Assembly: GCA_964470555.1 (NCBI GenBank)
Contig: CAYYDG010000006.1
Span: 1 to 64,000 of the forward strand
DNA length: 64,000 nt
Reading direction: 5' to 3'
DNA from: RBC074 sp964470555
GTDB lineage: Bacteria; Acidobacteriota; Blastocatellia; RBC074
This document shows, piece after piece, positions 46,997 to 54,528 of the stretch (position 1 is the first letter of the stretch; the number at the start of each line of letters is the position of its first letter). Under the pieces are notes generated by a model, which saw only the letters and a list, made by a program, of their open reading frames with translations, searched no databases and was not told where the DNA came from. The translations under genes were made by a program, and so were the position numbers.

Positions 46997-48202
46997 TTAG
47001 CTATACCGCCGCCGAGCCTTGCTGGCAGCTTTTTGCGAAACGTGGAGTTTGATGCCTTGCCGTTCAGCGAACTGCTGAAACAGCGCGTAAAAAGTTTCGC
47101 GGTCGCGCGTAGTGATGACGGCTGCAGCGTCGGCGGTTTCGATGGCGTATGGATAGCCGTTGCCGACGACCACTTCGGCGCGAACGATGTTCAGCACCTC
47201 GTCCAGTAAACCTTGTCGGTGAATCCACATCGGAATTTCCAGCCGAGCGGGCGGAGCTTGCGAACCGGTTTTCAAATACACAAATCCAATGGATTGATGC
47301 TGTGCTTCAAATTCCTGCAAGACGCTGGTTTGTTTTTGGTCAGCTCCGCCGCGTTTGCAGACGAACAGCGGAGTCCGGTCGCCCCACGCCAACAGTTCGT
47401 TCACCAATTCCGCATCATGAAGCTGTTGCGCTTCGCCGAGTCCGAAACTCAAGCTGAGCATTTTGGTCAGGTCGCGCGCGTCGCTGGAATCCACATACCC
47501 AATCAGCGGAATGCCCGTCGTTTCAGAACACTGCAACAGTTTGAGCATGGCGTTGACGTGGCGCTGGCGCATGGTTCCCTGCAAACGGTCAGCAAAGGAA
47601 ATCACCAGCGAACTGTCAAAGAGCGCGACCGGCAACGGCGAATTCGCCTGACGTTCCGCCGCCAATGTTTCCATAAGTTGGCACAACTTGCCGGTTTCCA
47701 TTTCGAAGCGGCGCGCATTGATTTTTTGTTCGGTGCGTTCACCGTCGCTGCCTGCTTTCAATTCGTCGGGAGTCAGAATTTCGATTTCGGCATCTTTGAC
47801 GAAACTGCCCGTAGGCGAATGGCGATTTTCAAACCAGGCCACCTGGACGGCGGCCACCGGAATGTTGAACCCGCTGTGCGGAGGAATCTGGCTGCCATCC
47901 ACGGCGACAGTCGTGTGATTGAGTAGCGCTTCATACGCCCAGGTGCGCGCTTCGGCGTGACTGTTCCAGCGGTGCGGAAAGGGCAAGCAAAGGTTCGGCG
48001 CGACGTCGAATTCTTCGGTGGGCAGAGCGCCGGGCGTTTTCGTTCCGCTCAGTCTGGATTCCAACTCGGCGCGGGACAGGTTCGCCAGTTGATCCAGCGC
48101 ATGACGAAACCCTGTGGATTCGTCGCGCAGTTCGCCTTCAAAGGCATGAAACCGGTCTTTTTTGCCGTCAAACTGAGCCAGAATTTTGGTTCGTAAAATC
48201 AT
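46997..48202 (-). CDS. NurA-domain nuclease
   Basis: The 401-residue protein matches the NurA 5-to-3 nuclease family. The catalytic Asp lies in TVAVDGSQIPPH, a second acidic motif is VALFDSSLVISFADRL, and GYVDSSDARDLTKML and the C-terminal GNGYPYAIETADAAAVI are further signatures. Archaeal NurA works with the HerA helicase in DNA end processing; no HerA gene is present nearby. I chose the ATG at 48202; a TTG at 48235 would add 11 residues. Confidence 0.82.
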   Translation of the reverse strand: MILRTKILAQFDGKKDRFHAFEGELRDESTGFRHALDQLANLSRAELESRLSGTKTPGALPTEEFDVAPNLCLPFPHRWNSHAEARTWAYEALLNHTTVAVDGSQIPPHSGFNIPVAAVQVAWFENRHSPTGSFVKDAEIEILTPDELKAGSDGERTEQKINARRFEMETGKLCQLMETLAAERQANSPLPVALFDSSLVISFADRLQGTMRQRHVNAMLKLLQCSETTGIPLIGYVDSSDARDLTKMLSLSFGLGEAQQLHDAELVNELLAWGDRTPLFVCKRGGADQKQTSVLQEFEAQHQSIGFVYLKTGSQAPPARLEIPMWIHRQGLLDEVLNIVRAEVVVGNGYPYAIETADAAAVITTRDRETFYALFQQFAERQGIKLHVSQKAASKARRRYS

Positions 48203-48403
48203 AAAGATTGATGAATGGTCGCCGGAGTTTCGCAAAGTCGCCGTGAGCCGTCAAAGCGGATTGACGGCGCGAATCGCTTGGAAACACGTTGCCAACGTGG
48301 CAAATGGCTCGCCTGCTTGCCAACCGGAGCGGGGCTATGCTAGTTTCTCGCCTGCTTTTCTACACCTTTTCCAATAACAACCATAATTTCTGGAGGCCCG
48401 GTT

Positions 48404-48742
48404 ATGACCATTAAAGAGCGCGTGAGCGGCGACGTTACGATTTTGGACCTGGATGGCAAAATCACTCTCGGCGAAGGCGATGTCCTGCTGAGAGACACGG
48501 TTTCAAAGCTCGTTGATAACAAAACGGTAAAAGTGATTCTCAACCTGGAAAACGTTTCTTACATGGATAGCGGTGGGTTGGGCGAAGTCGTTCGCAGCTA
48601 CACCTCAGTGAGAAATGCCGGCGGCGATGTCAAATTGCTCAAAGTCGCCAAACGCATCAACGATTTGTTGACCATCACCAAATTGCATACGGTTTTCGAC
48701 ACCTTCGAAGACGAAGCCGAGGCTTTAGCCAGCTTCAAATAA
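48404..48742 (+). CDS. STAS-domain anti-sigma factor antagonist
   Basis: The 112-residue single-domain protein resembles SpoIIAA/RsbV. VTILDLDGKITLGEGDVLLR is the N-terminal strand region and NVSYMDSGGLGEVVRSYTSV holds the conserved serine phosphorylated by the partner kinase. It would bind an anti-sigma factor in its unphosphorylated form. No kinase or sigma factor gene is adjacent. A GGAGG site precedes the ATG by 8 bases. Confidence 0.93.
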   Translation: MTIKERVSGDVTILDLDGKITLGEGDVLLRDTVSKLVDNKTVKVILNLENVSYMDSGGLGEVVRSYTSVRNAGGDVKLLKVAKRINDLLTITKLHTVFDTFEDEAEALASFK

Positions 48743-48771
48743 TTGCGGATTGGGGATTGCGGATCGCGGAC
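48743..48771. repeat. GGATTGCGGAT-type word repeat after the STAS gene
   Basis: TTGCGGATTGGGGATTGCGG and the following GATCGCGGA reiterate the word also seen in the cas4-cas1 linker. Only one arm is present. Confidence 0.6.
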
Positions 48772-48832
48772 TGGCTTTGCCCGTTTCGCGTCTTGCAATC
48801 CCTGTTTCGTTTACTTGCCTGTCATTCCGCGC

Positions 48833-50029
48833 TCACCTTGCCGCGCCATACTTCTTCAAAATTTCGACAGTCTTTTCGATCGGCAACGCTTCGACCGTGT
48901 TGCCGTTGCGTCCGGTGACGGTCGTGGCGCGAAACAGCGAATTGTAAATGGCTTCTTCCGTCGCTTCGACCACGGCCTGAAATAGCGGAGACATGGCCTC
49001 GTTGCCGAGCGTTTGCGTGGTTCGCAATGAGTCGCTGGCGCGAATGCGATTCTGTTTGGCCGTGCTGAACGCTATGACGTAATCGCCGCTGCCGTTGGTT
49101 GACGGCGAGCCGGTGCGGGCCAATCCCAGCATGGCGCGTTCGGCCAATCGGCGCAGATTGCGATGATCCAATGGCGCGTCCGTCGCCACAACCATGATGA
49201 TCGAACCATCCGCCCAATCGCTGACGGCATTTTCAGGATTTTGATTTTTGCCGATCCGGCGACCTTCCAACTGTTCCTTCAGGTAAAACTTGCCGAGTTC
49301 GCGTCCGACCGGAGCGCCGTTGATGGTCAAAACGCCACCGAAATTCGATTGCACCAAAACGCCAAGGGTGTATGAGCCAAGATTGGCGGGCAACAAGCGT
49401 GACGAAGTGCCGATGCCGCCTTTCCAGCCAAATGCCACCGTGCCTGTGCCCGCGCCAACCGAGCCTTCGGCGACGTCGCCGGGCTTGTCAGATTGGGCGG
49501 ATTTCAGCGCGGCGAACACCTCATCGCGCCCAACGTGGCGACCGCGAATGTCATTCAGAAATCCGTCGTTGGTTTCGCCGACCAGCGGATTGACCGAACG
49601 CACCTGTTCATTGCCAGGAAGCGCCAGCATCCAATCAATCAGCGCATCGGCTACGCGCGGCACATTCAACGTGTTGGTTAACAGAATCGGCGTTTCCAGT
49701 TCGCCCAATTCATTGACCTGGGTTGAACCCATCAGTTTGCCGAAGGCGTTGCCGATATGAACCGCCGCCGGGACTTTTTCCTGAAACAGATTGCCGCCGT
49801 GCGGCAAAATCGCCGTCACGCCTGTGCGAATGTCAGAACCTTTGATCAACGTCGTCTGGCCGACCAGCACGCCTTCGACATCGGTGATGGCGTTGTGTTT
49901 GCCGGTTGGCAGAATGCCTGGAATAACGCCCAGATCGCGTGCGCGCGGACGCGGCGCAGAGTTGGTTTGTGGAAACATAACCGTCAGCAAAAGTGAAAAC
50001 GCAACAATTGTTTTGATGGATGAACTCAT
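48833..50029 (-). CDS. P1 family peptidase (DmpA type)
   Basis: The 398-residue protein has a signal peptide (TIVAFSLLLTVMFPQ) and the features of DmpA, an N-terminal-nucleophile L-aminopeptidase/D-esterase. AITDVEGVLVGQTTL is near the start, GTVAFGWKGGIGTSSR lies in the middle, and the self-cleavage site is DG/SIIMVVATDAPL. The serine near residue 276 becomes the new N-terminus. Secretion suggests a role in peptide scavenging. It is divergent from the sigma-54 activator gene. Confidence 0.93.
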   Translation of the reverse strand: MSSSIKTIVAFSLLLTVMFPQTNSAPRPRARDLGVIPGILPTGKHNAITDVEGVLVGQTTLIKGSDIRTGVTAILPHGGNLFQEKVPAAVHIGNAFGKLMGSTQVNELGELETPILLTNTLNVPRVADALIDWMLALPGNEQVRSVNPLVGETNDGFLNDIRGRHVGRDEVFAALKSAQSDKPGDVAEGSVGAGTGTVAFGWKGGIGTSSRLLPANLGSYTLGVLVQSNFGGVLTINGAPVGRELGKFYLKEQLEGRRIGKNQNPENAVSDWADGSIIMVVATDAPLDHRNLRRLAERAMLGLARTGSPSTNGSGDYVIAFSTAKQNRIRASDSLRTTQTLGNEAMSPLFQAVVEATEEAIYNSLFRATTVTGRNGNTVEALPIEKTVEILKKYGAAR

Positions 50030-50213
50030 AAATCGAAAAGGGAAGTAATAACGATTGAACTCATGCGAATGACATTGTGCGGCATGAGCGAGCGAATGAT
50101 AGGTGGAGGAATTCGCGGCTGCAACGGCTGGAATCTTGACTTAGGCAATCACCTGCAGTCAGATTCGCCGGGCAAATACAGCTACAAGATGAGCGGTTTT
50201 CGATAAATATAAC

Positions 50214-50240
50214 GGTGTGGATTCACTACCAGTCCACACC
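50214..50240. promoter_or_regulatory. Inverted repeat just before the sigma-54 activator gene
   Basis: GGTGTGGA (50214-50221) and TCCACACC (50233-50240) are perfectly inverted with an 11-nt loop. They end 8 bases before the TTG and 17 before the ATG start candidate. It could be an operator for self-control or a stem in the mRNA leader. Confidence 0.55.
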
Positions 50241-50248
50241 CGGAAAAC

Positions 50249-53200
50249 TTGATCGAAATGGAACACGACTCGAGACAATCCCAGGCCGAAAAGTTGCTGA
50301 AACGATATGGAGCGTTACTGGCCCTGTCGGAAGTGATCGCCTTGCACCGCGATCTGGCTTCGCTCTTTCACCAGTTGGCGGAACAACTTCGGAGCGTGGT
50401 CGAATTCGATGGGGTCGCCACCTTTCTTTACGACGAGGCGCGCGACACCATGCGCGTTCATTTACTGGAATCCAATCTGCCTGGCCTGACCGACTTTCCC
50501 GAAGAAATGCCGCTGGAACAAACCTCTGCTGGCTGGGTTTGGCAAAATCAACAGCCGTTGCTCATCCCGGACATCAGTGCAAGTGTGACTCAATTGCCGG
50601 TCAGCGAAAACGTGCGCCAGAGCGGAGTGCGCTCCGCCTGCATTTTGCCGCTGACATCCGCCGGACGTCGTTTGGGCGCTTTGGGGTTTGGCAGCGTTCG
50701 AGTGGCGACGTACAGCGAAGCCGATCTGGAATTTTTGCAACAGGTAGCCAATCACGTCGCCATTGCCGTGGAAAACGCGCTGAATTTCGAGCGTGCGCGC
50801 AAAGCCGAACAGGAAGTCCGCCGACAATTGGACCGCGAACGGTTGATGCTGGAAATCAACAACGCCGTCGTTTCGCAACTCGATTTGCGTGAATTGGCGC
50901 GCGTCACGGCGGCCTGTTTGCGCGACGTGCTGCAAAACGAAGTGACGGGCATCACGCTGTACGATCCGCAAACGAACCAGTTTCGCGCGTATATGTTCGA
51001 TTTGCCGGACAGCATGTCGCCAATTCCCGAAGGCACGCCCATGCCGCTGGAGGGCACCGTCGGCGGAATGGCTTTTCTTTCCGGGCAGCCAATCTTTATG
51101 AGTCGCCCCGATCCGGCGATTCAGGTTTCCGAATTCGATCGGCGACTGTATGACGCAGGCGTACAGTCGGGCGGAGTGATTCCGTTGATAGCTCACGGAC
51201 GCAAACTGGGATTTCTTGGCGTCGGCAGTTTTCGCGAAGATGCCTTTTCCGAAGCCGACCAGGAATTGCTCAGTCATATTGCCAATCAGATCGCGCTGGC
51301 TGTCGAAAACGCCCTGAATTACGAACAAACGAAACACGACCGCGACCGGTTCGAGATGCTGCTGGAAATCGGTAACGCCGTTTCGGCCAGTCTGGATATG
51401 CGCGAACTGTTGCGCGCGACATCCATCATTTTGCGCAGCCGCATTCATCACGACATAGCGGGCATTTCGCTGTTTGAAGAAGAGGTCGGAATGTTTCGCG
51501 TAATGGCACTGGATAATCCGCCGGAATCGTGGGAAGAAGGATTTATGATGCCGTTGGAAGGAACGCCTGACGGATTGGCGTTCACAACGCGGCAAATTGT
51601 TTTGCGCGAGCGGCTGGATTTAACGGAGTTTCCTTCGCCAGTTGTCCAGGAAGCTTATCGAGCAGGGATTCGTTCCGGGTGCAGCGTTCCGCTGATCGCC
51701 CGTGACCGCGCGATTGGCGTTCTGGCTGTGGGCAGCAATCGCGAAGCTTCCATCACGGCAGCCGACGTGGAAACGCTTCAGCAAATTGCCAATCAAATCG
51801 CTTCTGCGGTCGAAAATGCGCTGAATTTCGAGCGTGCGCGTGTTGCCGAACGTCAGGCGAAACGGCAATCGGAGCAAGTTGAATTGCTTTTGCAGATCAA
51901 CAACGCCATTGCCTCTGCGCTGGATTTGCCGTCGCTCTTTCGCGCCGTGTCCGCCTGTTTGCGCCAGGTGTTTCGGCACGATTACGCTGTGATGGGACTG
52001 TACAACGAGCAGGAAGATGTTTTGCGCGTGCATCTGCTGGATCGCGGCGAAGGCATAGACATTCTGCAGGAAGGGCAGGTTGCGTCGCTGGTGGATACGC
52101 CCGTCGGGTTGGCCATTCGCACCAAACAAGTGGTTGTGACCGGAGCGGATTATCTGCGGCAATTTCCTTCCGAAGTAGTGCGGCGCGCGGTCAGCCAGGG
52201 CTTACGCGCCAATTGCTCGGCTCCGCTATTGCGGAAAAATCGCGTGATCGGAGCAATGAGCATCGCCAGCAAAACCGAAGCCGCCTTTTCCAAAGAAGAT
52301 GGCGAATTGTTTATGCAGATTGCCGGACAAGTCGCCATCGCTGTCGAAAACGCATTGGCTGTTCAGGAAATCGAAACTCTGAAAAACAAACTGGCCAGCG
52401 AAAAGCTTTACCTGGAAGACGAAATTCGCACCGAACATAATTTCGAGGAATTGATCGGCGAAAGCCCTACGTTCAAACGCATCCTCAAACAGATCGAAAC
52501 CGTCGCGCCCACCGATTCCGCTGTGCTGATTCGCGGCGAAACCGGCACCGGCAAAGAATTGATCGCACGCGCCATTCACAACCTGAGCGACCGGCGCGAA
52601 CGCACACTGGTCAAATTGAATTGCGCGGCGATTCCCACCGGATTGCTGGAAAGCGAATTGTTCGGTCACGAAAGAGGCGCGTTCACCGGAGCGATTACGC
52701 AACGCATCGGGCGGTTTGAACTCGCGCACAAAGGCACGTTGCTGCTGGATGAAATCGGCGACATTCCGCTGGAATTGCAACCAAAGCTTCTGCGCGTATT
52801 GCAGGAACAGGAATTTGAACGGTTGGGCAGCACGCGCACGCAGAAAGTGGACGTTCGGTTGATCGCCGCCACCAATTGCGACCTGGAGCAAATGGTCGCC
52901 GAGCGCAAATATCGCAGCGATTTGTTTTACCGGCTGAACGTGTTTCCCATCACCATTCCACCATTGCGCCAGCGTCGCGAAGACATTCCCGCGCTGGTCA
53001 GGTTCTTCACGCAGAAATACGCCCGGCGGTTGAAAAAACAGATTGCGGCGATTCCTGCGGAGGTGATGACCGCGCTGACGAATTACCACTGGCCCGGCAA
53101 CGTGCGCGAACTGGAGCATTTCGTCGAACGCGGTGTGATTTTGACGCGCGGCGACAAGCTGGAAATTCCTCTGGCCGAATTGAAAACCTCCGAACCGGTT

Positions 53201-53374
53201 TCCGTGACTGACCTCGCCACGCTCGAAGACGCCGAGCGCGAACACATTGTGCGCGCGCTGGAACAATCCAACTGGGTTGTCGGCGGCCCACAGGGCGCAG
53301 CCGCCCGCTTGGGGATGAAACGCACCACTCTGCAATCCAAAATGCAAAAACTCGGCATCGCTCGCCAACCCTAA
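50249..53374 (+). CDS. Sigma-54-dependent activator with four GAF domains
   Basis: The protein is 1041 residues from the TTG at 50249, or 1038 from the ATG at 50258. Four GAF sensor domains are arrayed in tandem (about residues 20-180, 195-360, 375-530 and 550-705), each ending in the pattern IAVENALNFERA. The AAA+ domain has Walker A GETGTGKE, the sigma-54 contact loop ERGAFTGAI and LLLDEIGDI. A Fis-type helix-turn-helix closes the chain (AAARLGMKRTTLQSKMQKLG). The architecture resembles FhlA with two extra GAF units. The next operon starts with a probable sigma-54 promoter, so that is the likely target. Ligands are unknown. Confidence 0.93.
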   Translation: MIEMEHDSRQSQAEKLLKRYGALLALSEVIALHRDLASLFHQLAEQLRSVVEFDGVATFLYDEARDTMRVHLLESNLPGLTDFPEEMPLEQTSAGWVWQNQQPLLIPDISASVTQLPVSENVRQSGVRSACILPLTSAGRRLGALGFGSVRVATYSEADLEFLQQVANHVAIAVENALNFERARKAEQEVRRQLDRERLMLEINNAVVSQLDLRELARVTAACLRDVLQNEVTGITLYDPQTNQFRAYMFDLPDSMSPIPEGTPMPLEGTVGGMAFLSGQPIFMSRPDPAIQVSEFDRRLYDAGVQSGGVIPLIAHGRKLGFLGVGSFREDAFSEADQELLSHIANQIALAVENALNYEQTKHDRDRFEMLLEIGNAVSASLDMRELLRATSIILRSRIHHDIAGISLFEEEVGMFRVMALDNPPESWEEGFMMPLEGTPDGLAFTTRQIVLRERLDLTEFPSPVVQEAYRAGIRSGCSVPLIARDRAIGVLAVGSNREASITAADVETLQQIANQIASAVENALNFERARVAERQAKRQSEQVELLLQINNAIASALDLPSLFRAVSACLRQVFRHDYAVMGLYNEQEDVLRVHLLDRGEGIDILQEGQVASLVDTPVGLAIRTKQVVVTGADYLRQFPSEVVRRAVSQGLRANCSAPLLRKNRVIGAMSIASKTEAAFSKEDGELFMQIAGQVAIAVENALAVQEIETLKNKLASEKLYLEDEIRTEHNFEELIGESPTFKRILKQIETVAPTDSAVLIRGETGTGKELIARAIHNLSDRRERTLVKLNCAAIPTGLLESELFGHERGAFTGAITQRIGRFELAHKGTLLLDEIGDIPLELQPKLLRVLQEQEFERLGSTRTQKVDVRLIAATNCDLEQMVAERKYRSDLFYRLNVFPITIPPLRQRREDIPALVRFFTQKYARRLKKQIAAIPAEVMTALTNYHWPGNVRELEHFVERGVILTRGDKLEIPLAELKTSEPVSVTDLATLEDAEREHIVRALEQSNWVVGGPQGAAARLGMKRTTLQSKMQKLGIARQP

Positions 53375-53392
53375 ATCAGAACGCGCAACATT

Positions 53393-53520
53393 GAGACACT
53401 CTTTTTGACAGGATGCATAGGATTTCCGGCAGGATTTACATGCGTTTCAATTCCAAGAAAGCTCCGTCAGGTTTGAATCTTGTTCTTCTTGAAAAAAATC
53501 CTGGCAATCCTGTCTCAAAG
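53393..53520. repeat. GACAGGAT-type dispersed inverted repeat, copy 3
   Basis: GACAGGATGCATAGGATTTC with GGCAGGATTTACATG faces AAAAAATCCTGGCAATCCTG. It lies directly after the activator gene and may end its transcript. Confidence 0.8.
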
Positions 53521-53538
53521 CTTTTGCTTTGATTTAGA

Positions 53539-53602
53539 GCCGAAATGTCGGCAAGTGCCGAAATCTCGGCTCGAAACGCTTCGGCACTTGGTTTCGGCAC
53601 AC
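53539..53602. promoter_or_regulatory. Probable upstream activator sites (GTGCCGAAA repeats)
   Basis: AAGTGCCGAA (53553-53562) and TTCGGCACTT (53580-53589) are perfectly inverted with a 17-bp gap. GCCGAAATGTCGGC (53539-53552), GCCGAAATCTCGGC (53557-53570) and TTTCGGCAC (53593-53601) repeat the same core. The cluster is about 110 bp upstream of the -24/-12 promoter, the usual distance for sigma-54 activator sites. Confidence 0.65.
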
Positions 53603-53680
53603 ATCTTTCGCCACTCCTTTTTTCAAGAAAACTTCTTTCTTTTCAAGCTTTTATCTGCCTGCCGAAATTTCTTTTCCACT

Positions 53681-53697
53681 TTGGCAAAGGCCTTGCC
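53681..53697 (+). promoter_or_regulatory. Putative sigma-54 (-24/-12) promoter
   Basis: TTGGCAAAGGCCTTGCC has the GG at 53683-53684 and the GC at 53695-53696, exactly 10 bases apart, and fits TGGCA-N6-TTGC. Transcription would start near 53708, leaving a leader of about 57 bases before the ATG at 53765. Confidence 0.65.
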
Positions 53698-53764
53698 CTA
53701 TCTCCCGGCGTCGGAACGAAGTCGTCAGATTGAAAAAACAGCAAACCGCTCGAAAGGAGGAGCC

Positions 53765-54166
53765 ATGTTGACGCACGACTTAACAGAAATGACGGAAACC
53801 ATAGGACTGAAACGCTGCTGCGCCTGTACCGCCGAATTGCGCGAACGCGACAAATTCTGCCGTCGGTGCGGTGTTCGACAAGACCAACGTTATGTGACTT
53901 CGACCGACCTGGCTCATTTGGCAATCAACGAAACGCAACCGCTGCAACGTTGCACGGAAAACTGCACGACGTACTCCGGGCAATTGATTCGGATCATTGC
54001 CGACAGCATGTCGGCCCGAACATCCGCGCAAACGACCCAAGGCTGGTTGAAGCGATTGATCTGTACATTGATCGCCATACCGATCTGGATGTTGATCGTG
54101 ATGTTGTCTCCGCTGGACGCATACGCCGCGGCCAAAGCCGCCGCCGGATGTGTGAATTGCCGGTAA
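53765..54166 (+). CDS. Zinc-ribbon membrane protein, first gene of the efflux operon
   Basis: The 133-residue protein is not of a family I recognise. RCCACTAELRERDKFCRRCG near residues 17-36 forms a C-x-x-C...C-x-x-C zinc ribbon. Near the C-terminus LICTLIAIPIWMLIVMLSPL is a membrane helix, followed by a short tail AAAGCVNC with two more cysteines. A strong AAAGGAGGAG site precedes the ATG. It is the first gene after the sigma-54 promoter, so a regulatory or assembly role in the export operon is possible. Confidence 0.8.
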   Translation: MLTHDLTEMTETIGLKRCCACTAELRERDKFCRRCGVRQDQRYVTSTDLAHLAINETQPLQRCTENCTTYSGQLIRIIADSMSARTSAQTTQGWLKRLICTLIAIPIWMLIVMLSPLDAYAAAKAAAGCVNCR

Positions 54167-54180
54167 AGGAGAGAACCACA

Positions 54181-54468
54181 ATGTTGAGGATTACCGAACA
54201 AAGCGACGAAAGATCGCTGACCTTCAAACTGGAAGGCAGGCTGGTTGGGGAATGGACGTCGGAACTGGAACGGTGTTGGAACAACGCTGTTTCCGACCGG
54301 CAATCCGATGCGATCCGCGTCGAATTGGTCGAAGTCACGTATGTGGACGACGCTGGCAAACAGTTGTTGACGCAAATGGCTTCGATGGGCGCGGCGCTGA
54401 TTGCGGCGGACGTGATGACAAGCGCGTTGGTCGAACAGATCACGCTGCAATTGGCTGGAGAAGGATAA
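54181..54468 (+). CDS. STAS-like protein lacking the phosphorylatable serine
   Basis: The 95-residue protein has the STAS fold pattern: LTFKLEGRLVGEWTSELERC, then RVELVEVTYVDDAGKQLLTQ. The position of the conserved serine in SpoIIAA-type proteins (DSxG) is Asp-Ala here (VDDAG), so phosphorylation control is unlikely. The start has a GGAG site 14 bases after the previous stop codon. It precedes tolC in the operon. Confidence 0.75.
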   Translation: MLRITEQSDERSLTFKLEGRLVGEWTSELERCWNNAVSDRQSDAIRVELVEVTYVDDAGKQLLTQMASMGAALIAADVMTSALVEQITLQLAGEG

Positions 54469-54528
54469 ACAGAAAATCGAATCATTGCGCGAAGCACATG
54501 CGCCGAACACCTTGAGAAGGAGGGACAA

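Noticed and set aside
48296..48316. Second possible sigma-54 promoter upstream of the STAS gene (GTGGCAAATGGCTCGCCTGC)
   Set aside because: The GG-N10-GC spacing fits, but the -12 part reads TCGC rather than TTGC and there are no activator-type repeats or activator gene beside it; chance is as likely.
53643..53924. Minus-strand frame across the sigma-54 promoter
   Set aside because: It is antisense to the zinc-ribbon gene start and to regulatory sequence, with no ribosome site.
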